Positions 1-7,775 of a stretch of 25,575 nt of DNA are shown here, piece by piece. A model generated the notes under the pieces. It was not told the origin of the DNA, did not search any database, and was given only the letters and a program-made list of their open reading frames with translations. Position 1 is the stretch's first letter; every line of letters starts with the position of its first letter. The stretch is from an uncultured Collinsella sp. (GTDB lineage Bacteria; Actinomycetota; Coriobacteriia; Coriobacteriales; Coriobacteriaceae), in NCBI GenBank assembly GCA_902470905.1, contig CABRIC010000027.1:1-25575 (forward strand), read 5' to 3'. The translations under genes were made by a program, and so were the position numbers.

Positions 1-42
1 AGCGTAGCGTCTCGTGGGCTCGGAGATGTGTATAAGAGACAG
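1..42. other. Untrimmed Nextera adapter and index (synthetic)
   Basis: Bases 9-42 are the Nextera read-2 adapter, ending in the 19-bp Tn5 mosaic end AGATGTGTATAAGAGACAG (24-42). Bases 1-8 (AGCGTAGC) are the reverse complement of the index found at the other end of the window. This is library sequence, not genome. Any reading frame that begins before base 43 is an artefact. Confidence 0.97.
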
Positions 43-51
43 GTTATACAT

Positions 52-249
52 ATGATTCTATGTAAGAAGTTTCATATGCCTGTCGTAAAGCCTATTTCTG
101 ATCAGACGCGCGCGCTAACTACCATTCAGGAACGCGAAGATCACATTCAACGTACCATCGCTCATGGTTACGACGACCTCACCAACGGTCGCGTGCGCCC
201 CTGGAAACAAGCGAAGGCCGAGGCGGATCGGATGCGAGCCTCGAGATAA
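52..249 (+). CDS. Small antitoxin-like protein, possibly 5'-truncated
   Basis: This is a 65-codon frame from ATG 52; a second in-frame ATG at 76 would give 57 residues. The frame is open back to the adapter junction at 43, so the true start may lie outside the contig. The segment VVKPISD near the second ATG resembles the opening of Phd/YefM-type antitoxins. The C-terminal half is charged and helical (QEREDHIQR, then GYDDLTNGRVRPWKQAKAEA), like the tail of small antitoxins. The central part of a normal Phd protein is missing, so it could be an internally deleted remnant. No convincing ribosome binding site lies before either ATG and no toxin gene follows. The antitoxin assignment is a weak inference. 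Confidence 0.35.
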   Translation: MILCKKFHMPVVKPISDQTRALTTIQEREDHIQRTIAHGYDDLTNGRVRPWKQAKAEADRMRASR

Positions 250-332
250 ACCCTCCCCCATGTAACAACCCTGTAAATCATAGCGACGCACTCGAGTTTT
301 ACCGTGATGCGGTCGCGTCTGACGCTGCACTG

Positions 333-341
333 TGCTAAAGT
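333..341 (+). promoter_or_regulatory. Candidate extended -10 promoter of serC
   Basis: TG-C-TAAAGT lies 39 bases upstream of the serC ATG. No good -35 hexamer is seen at the usual distance, so only the extended -10 supports it. The rest of the 250-379 gap shows nothing else clear. Confidence 0.3.
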
Positions 342-379
342 ATCCCGAACGTTCAAACGACTACGAGGGAGACTAGAAG

Positions 380-1504
380 ATGGCACGTGTGCACAACTTC
401 TCAGCTGGCCCGGCCGCACTGCCCACAAGCGTGCTCGCCGAGATCGCCGACGAGATGATGGACTACCGCGGTTGCGGCATGTCCGTGCTCGAGATGAGCC
501 ATCGATCTAGCATGTACCAGCAGATCATCGACGACGCCGAGGCAACCCTGCGCCGCCTGCTGAGCATCCCCGACAACTACCGTGTCCTGTTTTTGCAGGG
601 CGGCGCCACGCTGCAGTTTGCGGGCATCCCCATGAACCTCATGCGCCGCGGCCGCGCCGGCTACGTCGTGACCGGCAACTTTGCCAACAAGGCGTACAAG
701 GAGGCCGCCAAGTACGGCGAGGCCGTGCTGCTCGCGAGCTCCGAGGACACCAATTTCGACCGCATCCCAGACATGGCCGACGTCAACGCGCGCATTGCCG
801 CCGAGGCCGCGGGCGACGGGCTCGACTACGTCTACATCTGCCAGAACAACACTATCTTTGGCACCATGTACCACGAGCTGCCCAACTGCGGCGATGTGCC
901 GATGGTCGCCGATGTCTCGAGCTGCTTTTTGTCACAGCCGCTCGACGTTGAGCGCTACGGGCTCATTTACGCCGGCGCGCAGAAAAACGCCGGCGCCGCA
1001 GGCGTGACCGTGGTCATCGTGCGCGACGACCTTATCGCCGAAAGCCCCGCCTTTGCGCAGACGCCGCAGTACCTGGACCTCAAGACCCAGGTCGCCAAGG
1101 GCTCCATGCTCAACACGCCCAACACCTTTGGCATCTACGTGTGCGGCAAGGTGTTCCGTTGGGTTGAGCAGACCGGCGGACTTGCCGCCATGGCCGAGCG
1201 CAACTGGGCCAAGGCCAACCTGCTCTACGACCTGCTCGAGCACAGCGAGCTGTTCCATGGCACAACGCAGGCCGACAGCCGCTCCATCGCCAACGTCACC
1301 TTCCGCACCGGCGACGCCGAGCTCGATGCGGCCTTTGTTGCAGGCGCGGCCGAGCACCAGATTCAAAACGTCAAGGGCCATCGCCTCGTCGGCGGCATGC
1401 GCGCAAGCGTGTACAACGCCGTCACCATGGAGGACGTGCAAGCGCTGGCCACGTACATGAAGGACTTCGAAGCGCAGCATAGTTTGAGTCCGCGATCTAA
1501 CTAG
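380..1504 (+). CDS. serC: Phosphoserine aminotransferase
   Basis: SerC is a cytosolic PLP enzyme that transfers the amino group of glutamate to 3-phosphohydroxypyruvate to make phosphoserine, the second step of serine synthesis. The 374 residues match the usual length. The family opening NFSAGPAALP is at residues 6-15, QGGATLQF carries the phosphate-contacting region, and the PLP lysine is K202 in YAGAQKNAGAAG. GAGGGAG (about 365-371) lies 8 bases before the ATG. serA follows after 69 bases, so the two are probably one transcription unit; the gap has only a small 6-bp hairpin (1504-1520) without a T run. Nothing is unusual about the protein. Confidence 0.97.
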   Translation: MARVHNFSAGPAALPTSVLAEIADEMMDYRGCGMSVLEMSHRSSMYQQIIDDAEATLRRLLSIPDNYRVLFLQGGATLQFAGIPMNLMRRGRAGYVVTGNFANKAYKEAAKYGEAVLLASSEDTNFDRIPDMADVNARIAAEAAGDGLDYVYICQNNTIFGTMYHELPNCGDVPMVADVSSCFLSQPLDVERYGLIYAGAQKNAGAAGVTVVIVRDDLIAESPAFAQTPQYLDLKTQVAKGSMLNTPNTFGIYVCGKVFRWVEQTGGLAAMAERNWAKANLLYDLLEHSELFHGTTQADSRSIANVTFRTGDAELDAAFVAGAAEHQIQNVKGHRLVGGMRASVYNAVTMEDVQALATYMKDFEAQHSLSPRSN

Positions 1505-1573
1505 CCCGCAACACGCGGGCCGACCAGCCACTTCAAACCACCTGTTTTAGACAAACCTGCTAAGGAGTTTTTC

Positions 1574-2737
1574 ATGCGTAAGATTAAGACCATCGACGAC
1601 ATTACCAAGGACGGCAAGGTCGAGTTTGGCGAGGGCTACGAGTTTGTGGGCACCGCCGAGGAGGCCGATGCCGTCCTGATGCGCTCCACCGACCTGCACG
1701 GCTACGAGCTGCCTGAGGGCATCCGCGCCATCGCCCGCTGCGGCGCCGGCGTCAACAACATCCCCGTCGAAGAGTACGCCAAGAAGGGCGTCGTGGTCTT
1801 TAACTCCCCCGGCGCCAACAGCAACGCCGTCAAGGAGCTCGTCCTGGGCATGCTGGTGCTTTCGAGCCGCGGCGTAGTGCAATCGATGAACTGGGTGCGC
1901 GACAACGCCGACGACCCCGAGATTCAGGTCGATGCCGAGAAAGCCAAGAAGGCCTTTGTGGGCCGCGAGCTCAAGGGCAAGCGCATCGGCGTCATCGGCC
2001 TGGGCAACGTGGGCTCCAAGGTCGCCAACGCCTGCGTCGATCTGAGCATGGATGTCTACGGCTACGATCCGTTCATTTCCGTTGAGCACGCGTGGGTGCT
2101 GAGCCGCGAGGTGCAGCGCGTGGGCACGCTCGAGGATCTGTGCCGCGGCTGCGACTACCTCACCGTACACGTGCCCAGCAAGGCAGACACCATCGGCATG
2201 ATCAGCACCGAGCAGATTAACCTGCTGGCACCCAACGCCGTCCTCATCAACTACGCGCGCGAAACCATCATTGACGAGGACGCCGTTGACGCCGCCCTGC
2301 GCGAGGGCAAGCTCAGCTGGTTTAGCTGCGACTTCGCCACGCCCAAGACCGTCAAGATGCCCAACACGTTTATCACCACGCACTCGGGCGCCGGCACCGG
2401 CGAGGCCGAGGCCAACTGCGCCGACATGGCCATCAGCGAGCTCAAGGATTACCTGGAGAACGGCAACATAGCGCACAGCGTCAACTACCCCGCCTGCAGC
2501 ATGGGCAAGGCACGCGCCGCAAGCCGCATCGCCTGCCTGCACGCCAACGTGCCCAACATGATCGGCCAGATCACGGCGATCCTGGCCAAGGACAACGCCA
2601 ACGTGCAGCGTATGACCAACGAGTCCGCCGGCGAGAACGCCTACACCATGTTCGACACCGATGAGCACCTGGACAGCAGCACCATCGAGGCGCTCAAGCA
2701 GATTCCGTCGATGTATCGCGTGCGCGTAATCAAATAG
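1574..2737 (+). CDS. serA: D-3-phosphoglycerate dehydrogenase, ACT-domain form
   Basis: SerA oxidises 3-phosphoglycerate to 3-phosphohydroxypyruvate with NAD+, the committed step of serine synthesis and the substrate source for SerC. It has 387 residues: an N-terminal substrate domain, a Rossmann NAD domain with GLGNVG (glycines 142, 144, 147), catalytic R229 in NYARE, catalytic H270 in TTHSGAG, and a C-terminal ACT domain (from about residue 315) that may mediate serine feedback. The usual Glu of the Arg-Glu-His triad is not obvious in the shortened loop CDFATPKT; a similar loop occurs in clostridial-type enzymes. TAAGGAG (1561-1567) sits 6 bases before the ATG. A strong terminator follows at 2800. 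Confidence 0.95.
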   Translation: MRKIKTIDDITKDGKVEFGEGYEFVGTAEEADAVLMRSTDLHGYELPEGIRAIARCGAGVNNIPVEEYAKKGVVVFNSPGANSNAVKELVLGMLVLSSRGVVQSMNWVRDNADDPEIQVDAEKAKKAFVGRELKGKRIGVIGLGNVGSKVANACVDLSMDVYGYDPFISVEHAWVLSREVQRVGTLEDLCRGCDYLTVHVPSKADTIGMISTEQINLLAPNAVLINYARETIIDEDAVDAALREGKLSWFSCDFATPKTVKMPNTFITTHSGAGTGEAEANCADMAISELKDYLENGNIAHSVNYPACSMGKARAASRIACLHANVPNMIGQITAILAKDNANVQRMTNESAGENAYTMFDTDEHLDSSTIEALKQIPSMYRVRVIK

Positions 2738-2751
2738 CGCCGGCTGATCTG

Positions 2752-2780
2752 ACGGGCAGTTCCCCATGTGGCCTGCCCGT
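2752..2780 (+). repeat. Hairpin between serA and its terminator
   Basis: ACGGGCAG (2752-2759) pairs perfectly with CTGCCCGT (2773-2780) around a 13-base loop. There is no T run, so it is not a terminator alone. It may protect the serA mRNA end ahead of the terminator at 2800. Confidence 0.5.
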
Positions 2781-2799
2781 TACTGACATTGAATGCCCG

Positions 2800-2836
2800 C
2801 GGGGGCGCCTTTCGCATGAGAGGCGCCCCCGTTTTT
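2800..2836 (+). terminator. Intrinsic terminator of serCA
   Basis: An 11-bp perfect stem (2800-2810 with 2821-2831, core GGGGGCGCC) has a 10-base loop and is followed by TTTTT (2832-2836). Confidence 0.93.
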
Positions 2837-2914
2837 GTAAGCACTCCATTAAATGCACCGAGCCGCTTCTTGGCATACAATCTGTATGTTGACCTAACTA
2901 TCTGTGAGGTGCCT

Positions 2915-4135
2915 ATGGTTGATACAGATTTTGCTTGGCGGCTTACGCAAAGACTCGTGCGGATCGACAGTTCCGACCCAGGTGCGTATGAGGGCGAGAT
3001 TGAACGCTATATCAAAGCGTTGGTTGAGGAACGGTTAGCGCAGCTGAGCCATCCGGTACTCGATGCCGTGCAAATTGCAGAGCTCGAAGTACTCCCCGGG
3101 CGCCGCAACCTTATGGTCACCGTGCCGGGACTGGGCGACGAGGCGCGGCTGGTCTATATCTGCCACATGGATACCGTTACCTTGGGCGACGGCTGGGACG
3201 CGGACATTACGCCGCTCGGGGCGGTCGTGCGCGACGGCAAGCTCTACGGCCGCGGTGCCTGCGATATGAAGGGTGGCCTGGCCTGTGCCATTGCCGCACT
3301 GGTCCATACGCTCGAGCGCGTGGCGGCGGATGGCGCGCTGCCCCGCCGCGGCTTTTCGCTCATCTGCTCGGTCGACGAGGAAGACTTTATGCGAGGCTCC
3401 GAGGCAGCCATCGATGCCGGCTGGGTCGGTTCGCGCGAATGGGTGCTGGACACCGAGCCCACCGACGGACAGATCCAGGTGGCGCACAAGGGGCGTACGT
3501 GGTTCGAGATTGAAATGGCTGGCGTGACGGCGCATGCGAGCCAGCCGTGGAAGGGCGCGGATGCCGTCGCCGCCATGGCCGAGGTCGTGTGTTCACTCCG
3601 TCGCGCGTTTGTGGCGCTGCCCGCGCACGATGAGCTGGGGTCTTCGACCATCACGTTTGGCCAAATCGAGGGCGGATATCGCCCCTATGTCGTGCCCGAC
3701 CGCGCCAAAGTCTGGGTCGACATGCGTCTGACCCCGCCGACCGATACGGCCGCCGTGACGCGCATGGTAGAGCAGGCCATCGCCGTCGCCGAAGCCGCCG
3801 TTCCCGGTTGCCATGGCAGCTACACCGTGACGGGCGACCGCCCCGCCATCGAGCGCGACCCGAACTCTCCCCTTCTAGCAGCGCTCAAGCGTGCTGCCGA
3901 TGACGTGACGGACGCGGACACGACCGTCGGCTTCTTTACCGGCTACACCGACACCGCCGTCATTGCCGGCAAGACAGGTAACCGCAATTGCATGAGCTAC
4001 GGTCCCGGGTCGCTCGCGCTCGCGCACAAGCCCAACGAATATGTGCCCCACGCCGATATCGTTCGTTGTCAGCAGGTGCTAATCGCGCTCGCCGATAACG
4101 TGCTCTGGAGCGCGGATAGCCAAGTTGGGGCATAA
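2915..4135 (+). CDS. M20 family metallopeptidase (ArgE/DapE/YgeY-like)
   Basis: This is a cytosolic zinc amidohydrolase of the ArgE/DapE/carboxypeptidase G2 superfamily; the exact substrate cannot be read from sequence. It has 406 residues. The metal and catalytic set is visible: H84 and D86 in CHMDTV, bridging D117 in GRGACDMKGG, E155/E156 in DEED, and a late H371 in ALAHKPNE. The N-terminal block (TQRLVRIDSSDPGAYEGEIE) resembles the YgeY-like branch. The start at 2915 is chosen because GAGGTG (2906-2911) precedes it; the longer in-frame start at 2768 would run through the serCA terminator. A possible -10 (TACAAT, 2876-2881) lies upstream. The next gene starts 39 bases after the stop. Confidence 0.9.
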   Translation: MVDTDFAWRLTQRLVRIDSSDPGAYEGEIERYIKALVEERLAQLSHPVLDAVQIAELEVLPGRRNLMVTVPGLGDEARLVYICHMDTVTLGDGWDADITPLGAVVRDGKLYGRGACDMKGGLACAIAALVHTLERVAADGALPRRGFSLICSVDEEDFMRGSEAAIDAGWVGSREWVLDTEPTDGQIQVAHKGRTWFEIEMAGVTAHASQPWKGADAVAAMAEVVCSLRRAFVALPAHDELGSSTITFGQIEGGYRPYVVPDRAKVWVDMRLTPPTDTAAVTRMVEQAIAVAEAAVPGCHGSYTVTGDRPAIERDPNSPLLAALKRAADDVTDADTTVGFFTGYTDTAVIAGKTGNRNCMSYGPGSLALAHKPNEYVPHADIVRCQQVLIALADNVLWSADSQVGA

Positions 4136-4174
4136 TATGCCGCGAACAAACCGACTCGCGCGTTAGGACCGCCC

Positions 4175-4858
4175 ATGAAAGCACTTCCGTTTCCCTGCAT
4201 CCGCCCGGCTCAGGACCGCGTGCTCGAAGCGCTGCCGCAGATGGGCGGCATCTTGAGCGGCAACGACGCCCTGCGCGGCGCCATTGCCGATGGCCTGATG
4301 CTCAAAGACCCGGGTGCGGCGTATTACGTGTACGAATGCTCGGGCGAGCCGGGACGCGTGACGGGTGTTGTGGCGATTTGCCCGACGAGTGTACTTGCGG
4401 GCGGCAAGGGCGATGCCAGCGCTGACGTGGCCGCCGCTGCGCACGCGATCGCCGAGCTCAAAGTTCAGCCGCGCCCCGTGTCGCTCGCCTACGAAGCCTC
4501 GCCCGTCATGGATATCATCCTGGGCGCCGCCAAAGAGGGCGCCTCGCTCTACGCCGTCACCGATCCTGCGGGCATTACACACCGCGTGTGGGAGGTTAAG
4601 CGCGAGGACGCCGTCGGCGCCATCCGTGCCATGCTCGACCAGGCGCCGGAGCCGGTACTGGCCGACGACCCTGCCTACGCTGGCGCACTAGTCGGGGTAT
4701 CACAGCTCCTGGCCGATGAGGCCCGTTCCGCCGGAACGTACACCGGCAAGGAGCCGTTCAACTTTACCGTTGCCGTGCTCTTCCCCGCTGCGCAGGTCAG
4801 CGGCGGCGCACCGCAGGTTCCGACGGGTCTGCTCACGCACCAAGTCGCGCGGTTCTAG
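4175..4858 (+). CDS. Short DUF1015-like protein
   Basis: The 227-residue protein resembles DUF1015 proteins, which are often found beside serC and serA and whose biochemical role is not settled. Matching blocks are TGVVAICPTSVLAGG (about residues 64-80), the PRPVSLAYEASP segment (about 103-114), DPAGITHRVWEV (about 130-141) and FNFTVAVLFPA (about 193-203). It is roughly half the usual 400 residues. The hallmark IADGHHR motif is replaced by something like LADDPAYAG, so activity may differ or be lost. TTAGGA (4163-4168) precedes the ATG by 6 bases. A TAATAT at 4133 overlaps the stop codon of the preceding gene and could be a -10. A strong terminator follows. The family call is by pattern recognition, and the serine context supports it. 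Confidence 0.7.
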   Translation: MKALPFPCIRPAQDRVLEALPQMGGILSGNDALRGAIADGLMLKDPGAAYYVYECSGEPGRVTGVVAICPTSVLAGGKGDASADVAAAAHAIAELKVQPRPVSLAYEASPVMDIILGAAKEGASLYAVTDPAGITHRVWEVKREDAVGAIRAMLDQAPEPVLADDPAYAGALVGVSQLLADEARSAGTYTGKEPFNFTVAVLFPAAQVSGGAPQVPTGLLTHQVARF

Positions 4859-4903
4859 CAAGACCAGACCGCGCAGCACAAAAATCGGCAGCTCAACAAA
4901 CAG

Positions 4904-4944
4904 GGGGCGGAGATGCAGCAGGTACATGCATCTCCGCCCCTTTT
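4904..4944 (+). terminator. Intrinsic terminator after the DUF1015-like gene
   Basis: A perfect 14-bp stem (4904-4917 with 4927-4940) with a 9-base loop is followed by TTTT. It lies between convergent genes, and the stem could also slow minus-strand transcription, although the T run on that side is poor. Confidence 0.9.
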
Positions 4945-4987
4945 GCGTCGAGAAGTTATGCCGGCGACCCGAGCCGCCACGCTCGCG

Positions 4988-5623
4988 TTATCCGCGCTGC
5001 GGACCTGCAGTAGCCACAAGCGGTTCAAGGCCCAGCTCGCATGCGTAATCCTCCTGCGTAAAAATCTCAATCAGCTCAAACGTGTCGGATTCGTCGTCAA
5101 ACGCAAAGTGCAGCACCGAGCAGTTGCCCGGCACACGGTCGCGCTCGTCTGCCGCCGCGCCCTTCACGTGATCCATAAACTCCTTGATGGCCGATCCGTG
5201 GCTCACCGCGAGCACGCACTCGTGGTCCGGGCGTCGCATAAGATCGGTCAACGTCGCCACCATGCGCGTGCGCACCTGCATCTGGCCCTCGCCGCCAAAC
5301 TGACGATAGAAATCGCGCCACGGGCGCTCGGGCATAAGCATCACGCGCTCGGCCTCAAATTCGCCAAAGAACCACTCGCGCAGGCCATCCAGGCGCTCGT
5401 ACGTCATGCCCGGCCACAAGTTGGCGATAGTCTGCTCGGTGCGATGAAGCGTGGAGGTGTAGGCATGATCGGGCTCAATGCCGCGCGCACGTAAAAACAT
5501 GCCGGCGCGCGCCGCCTGATCGCAACCCAACTGCGTAAGCGGCGAGTCACTCCACCCCTGAATGATACGCTTAAGGTTGAATATCGTCTGTCCATGACGT
5601 ACCAGATACAGATCTTTATTCAT
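4988..5623 (-). CDS. Histidine phosphatase family protein (copy 1)
   Basis: This 211-residue protein belongs to the phosphoglycerate mutase-like (His_Phos_1) branch. The RHG motif (R9, H10, G11) supplies the phosphohistidine nucleophile; R61, E83 (REWFFGE) and H142 (SHGSA) complete the pocket. The substrate is unknown; relatives act on phosphosugars, nucleotide derivatives or cobalamin intermediates. The start at 5623 is preferred because AAAGGA precedes it and MNKDLYLVRHGQ matches the family opening; a longer frame to 5674 would overlap the upstream gene. It follows its paralogue (5641-6183) after only 17 bases, so the pair is one operon. Compared with copy 2 it carries about 30 extra C-terminal residues. 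Confidence 0.9.
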   Translation of the reverse strand: MNKDLYLVRHGQTIFNLKRIIQGWSDSPLTQLGCDQAARAGMFLRARGIEPDHAYTSTLHRTEQTIANLWPGMTYERLDGLREWFFGEFEAERVMLMPERPWRDFYRQFGGEGQMQVRTRMVATLTDLMRRPDHECVLAVSHGSAIKEFMDHVKGAAADERDRVPGNCSVLHFAFDDESDTFELIEIFTQEDYACELGLEPLVATAGPQRG

Positions 5624-5640
5624 AGGGGTCCTTTCGTTCG

Positions 5641-6183
5641 TTACCAACCCGAGAGCGAAAACGCCCCGTCGCAATAGCCAAAATGAAGCACGGCACCGTT
5701 GTCGGGTAGCTCTCCCCCGCCAGTCACATACTCAAGAAACTCCTGGCAGGCTGAGCCGTGGGAAACCGCCAGCACGCAGTCGTGCTGCGGCCTGGCCATG
5801 ATGCGGGACAGCGCCGCGACCATACGTGTACGAAGCTCACTTTCCGACTCGCCACCAAAGGCAACCGGATAATCGCCCCAGGGCTGCGGCGGCATCTCGC
5901 GATTTGATGTGCCCTCCAGCGAGCCAAAATGCCACTCACGCAGGTCATCGACCAGCTCAATGGAACGACCCTCGCCAACGATAAGCTCGGCCGTATGCCG
6001 CGCCCGGCCCAACGGCGAGGAATACACATGATCAAAGGCCACGCCACGCGCCGCAAACGCCGTACGCGCCGTCAGCGCCTGCTCGCGCCCGCGCGCCGTA
6101 AGCGGCGAATCGTGCCAGCCCTGCAAAATGCTCTGCACATTGAGCTCAGTCTGCCCATGCCGCACCAAATACAAATCTGCCAC
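5641..6183 (-). CDS. Histidine phosphatase family protein (copy 2)
   Basis: This 180-residue paralogue of the downstream gene is clearly related along its whole length (DLYLVRHGQT, LQGWHDSPLT, LREWHFGSLEG, VLAVSHGSA). Catalytic R8, H9, R60, E83 and H142 are all present. The start codon is GTG at 6183, with a GAGGGGAGGG ribosome binding site just upstream. It is the first gene of a two-gene minus-strand operon. The substrate cannot be assigned. A repeat-like hairpin (6200-6232) lies immediately upstream. Confidence 0.9.
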   Translation of the reverse strand: MADLYLVRHGQTELNVQSILQGWHDSPLTARGREQALTARTAFAARGVAFDHVYSSPLGRARHTAELIVGEGRSIELVDDLREWHFGSLEGTSNREMPPQPWGDYPVAFGGESESELRTRMVAALSRIMARPQHDCVLAVSHGSACQEFLEYVTGGGELPDNGAVLHFGYCDGAFSLSGW

Positions 6184-6199
6184 ACACCCTCCCCTCGTA

Positions 6200-6232
6200 C
6201 CACCACCAAGGGGACAGGCACCTTTGTGGTGG
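6200..6232. repeat. REP-like palindrome with GGGGACAGGCACC core
   Basis: CCACCAC (6200-6206) pairs with GTGGTGG (6226-6232), and AAGG (6208-6211) with CCTT (6221-6224) after one mismatch. The loop contains GGACAGGCA. It is intergenic and has no T run, so it looks like a dispersed palindromic repeat rather than a terminator. Confidence 0.5.
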
Positions 6233-6265
6233 TTTACCGTCTGATCACGCCGCGATGACGCTCAA

Positions 6266-6937
6266 CTACACCAGCACGTCAGCGAGCGAACGCTTGGGTA
6301 CGTGGTGCACCTGTGCCTCGTCGCGCCAATAATTGATGGAGCCGTCGGGGTTGGAATCGATCGCATCGATTACCTGCGTCTCGGCCGGAACGCCAAACGC
6401 CATGATCAGCTTGAGCTCATACTTGTCGTTATCGAGCCCCATGGCATCGATCGCGTGGGGCGTAAAGGCCTTGAACATGCAGGCAGCCACCTCGGGCGTG
6501 GCGCTGCGGGCGGCGAGCATCATCGTCTGCGCGGCAATGCCCGTGTCGACCTCGGTAATGGGAGCGGCGGGCTTGCCCGAAACGGCGCGCTCGGCCAGAA
6601 TCGCGATGTAGCCGGTCGGGCGCTCGCCCTCGGCAGGACCCGGCCAATCCTTAAGCGCGCCGGCCCACGCAAGCTCATCAAATACACGCGCGCAATCCTC
6701 GGCACCGCTCACCACATGAAAACGAAGACGCTGAGCATTGGCACCACACGGAGCCAGGTGCGCCAGTTCCGCCAGCTCGAGCAAAAACTCGCGCGGCACG
6801 CGCATGGACTCGTCAAATCGGCGGCACGTGCGGGCGCGGCGGACCAGCGCGTCAAACGTGTCCAGGCCGAGCTTTTCGCAACCTTGCTTTGCCATCGACT
6901 CCGCGCTCGACGGCGCCGCGGGAACTGTTTCGTTCAT
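6266..6937 (-). CDS. Nitroreductase family protein
   Basis: This is a 223-residue FMN-dependent oxidoreductase of the nitroreductase fold. An arginine-rich RRARTCRRF block (residues 33-41) and the APCGANAQRLRFHVV segment fit the FMN-binding region; GIAAQTMMLAA and LIMAFGVPAE are the usual mid and C-terminal helix and strand. The electron acceptor and substrate are unknown. The start at ATG 6937 is preferred over an upstream TTG at 6949; GGGGG just before it is only a modest ribosome binding site. The promoter region carries a good DtxR/IdeR-like box (6966-6984), so metal-dependent repression is plausible. The gene is not obviously co-transcribed with the phosphatases, since a repeat element lies in the 82-base gap. 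Confidence 0.85.
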   Translation of the reverse strand: MNETVPAAPSSAESMAKQGCEKLGLDTFDALVRRARTCRRFDESMRVPREFLLELAELAHLAPCGANAQRLRFHVVSGAEDCARVFDELAWAGALKDWPGPAEGERPTGYIAILAERAVSGKPAAPITEVDTGIAAQTMMLAARSATPEVAACMFKAFTPHAIDAMGLDNDKYELKLIMAFGVPAETQVIDAIDSNPDGSINYWRDEAQVHHVPKRSLADVLV

Positions 6938-6965
6938 AGGGACCCCCAATTTCGGGCAATTGTTC

Positions 6966-6984
6966 TTAGGAAAATCTAACCTAA
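6966..6984. promoter_or_regulatory. Candidate DtxR/IdeR-type operator
   Basis: TTAGGAAAATCTAACCTAA agrees with the established DtxR/IdeR consensus TTAGGTTAGSCTAACCTAA at 15 of 19 positions, with both outer half-sites intact. It lies 29 bases upstream of the nitroreductase ATG and overlaps a possible -10. Regulation by the DtxR-family protein encoded at 15721-16110 is an inference. Confidence 0.5.
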
Positions 6985-7172
6985 AACGTAGGCAATAACG
7001 AACAGGGCCGCAATGTTCTACACCTGTTGAATAGAAAATCGCGACGTGGGGAACAACGGAAACAATTCGGGGCCTTTGGGTTACGTTTCACCCTCCCCGA
7101 CCCATACGCCAGTGCCTTTAGGCGATACTGGTCGTAACGATCAAGGCTTACGCCGCACGGAAAGGAGACATT

Positions 7173-7775
7173 ATGGGCATCTTTAAGAACGATGACCAAA
7201 AATCGAGCCAGTTTGGATTTGACGAGAAAAGCATGGCAGGCAAGGCCGTCAAAGCCGTGCGCTGGATTTACGCCATCACGGGCGTCTTGGCGCTCGTCGC
7301 CGGCATCGCACTGCTGTTTGCGCCCGCCAAGTCCCTCGTCTTCCTAACGACCGTCTTGGGCTTCTACTTTGTAATCACCGCTGCCATCAGGCTGTTCACT
7401 GCCATTTTTGAGCCGCTGCTGCCCACCGGCTGGCGCGTGACGAGCATCATCTCCAACCTACTCATTATCCTGGGCGGCGTCATAATCCTGCGCAACCAGG
7501 CCTTCTCGACCGCGACGCTCACCACGATGGTGGTTATCGTGGCCGGCTTTGGCTGGATTGTCGAAGGTGTCATGTCCATTCTGGAGTCCGAGCTTTCGTC
7601 CAACCGTGCCCTCGCCATCCTGAGCGGCGCACTCTCCATCATCGCCGGCATGTTCGTGTTTATTTATCCGCTGTGGTCGGCCAAGATGCTCGTCATCTTT
7701 AGCGGCGCCGCGCTGCTGGTGTTTGGCGTAACGCTGATTGTTCGCGCTATTCAATTTGGCAAACTGGTGCACTAG
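7173..7775 (+). CDS. HdeD-like (DUF308) membrane protein
   Basis: This is a 200-residue integral membrane protein with six predicted helices (about 31-50, 55-76, 91-107, 115-137, 146-166 and 171-192) after a polar N-terminus. The repeated short helix pairs and the glycine-rich segments fit the DUF308/HdeD family, whose E. coli member is linked to acid resistance; the role here is unknown. AAAGGAG (7161-7167) is 5 bases before the ATG. The stop codon directly abuts the ATG of the next gene, so the two are translationally coupled. A small inverted repeat CCAGT/ACTGG (7109-7131) lies in the leader region. Confidence 0.88.
   Translation: MGIFKNDDQKSSQFGFDEKSMAGKAVKAVRWIYAITGVLALVAGIALLFAPAKSLVFLTTVLGFYFVITAAIRLFTAIFEPLLPTGWRVTSIISNLLIILGGVIILRNQAFSTATLTTMVVIVAGFGWIVEGVMSILESELSSNRALAILSGALSIIAGMFVFIYPLWSAKMLVIFSGAALLVFGVTLIVRAIQFGKLVH

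Noticed and set aside
1547..2767. Minus-strand open frame opposite serA
   Set aside because: It is the mirror of the serA coding strand with no family resemblance.
2884..2902. DtxR-like site before the M20 peptidase
   Set aside because: Only about 11 of 19 positions match the consensus and the right half-site is lost.
2768..2914. Longer N-terminus for the M20 peptidase
   Set aside because: It would translate through the serCA terminator (2800-2836). GAGGTG before ATG 2915 supports the shorter form.
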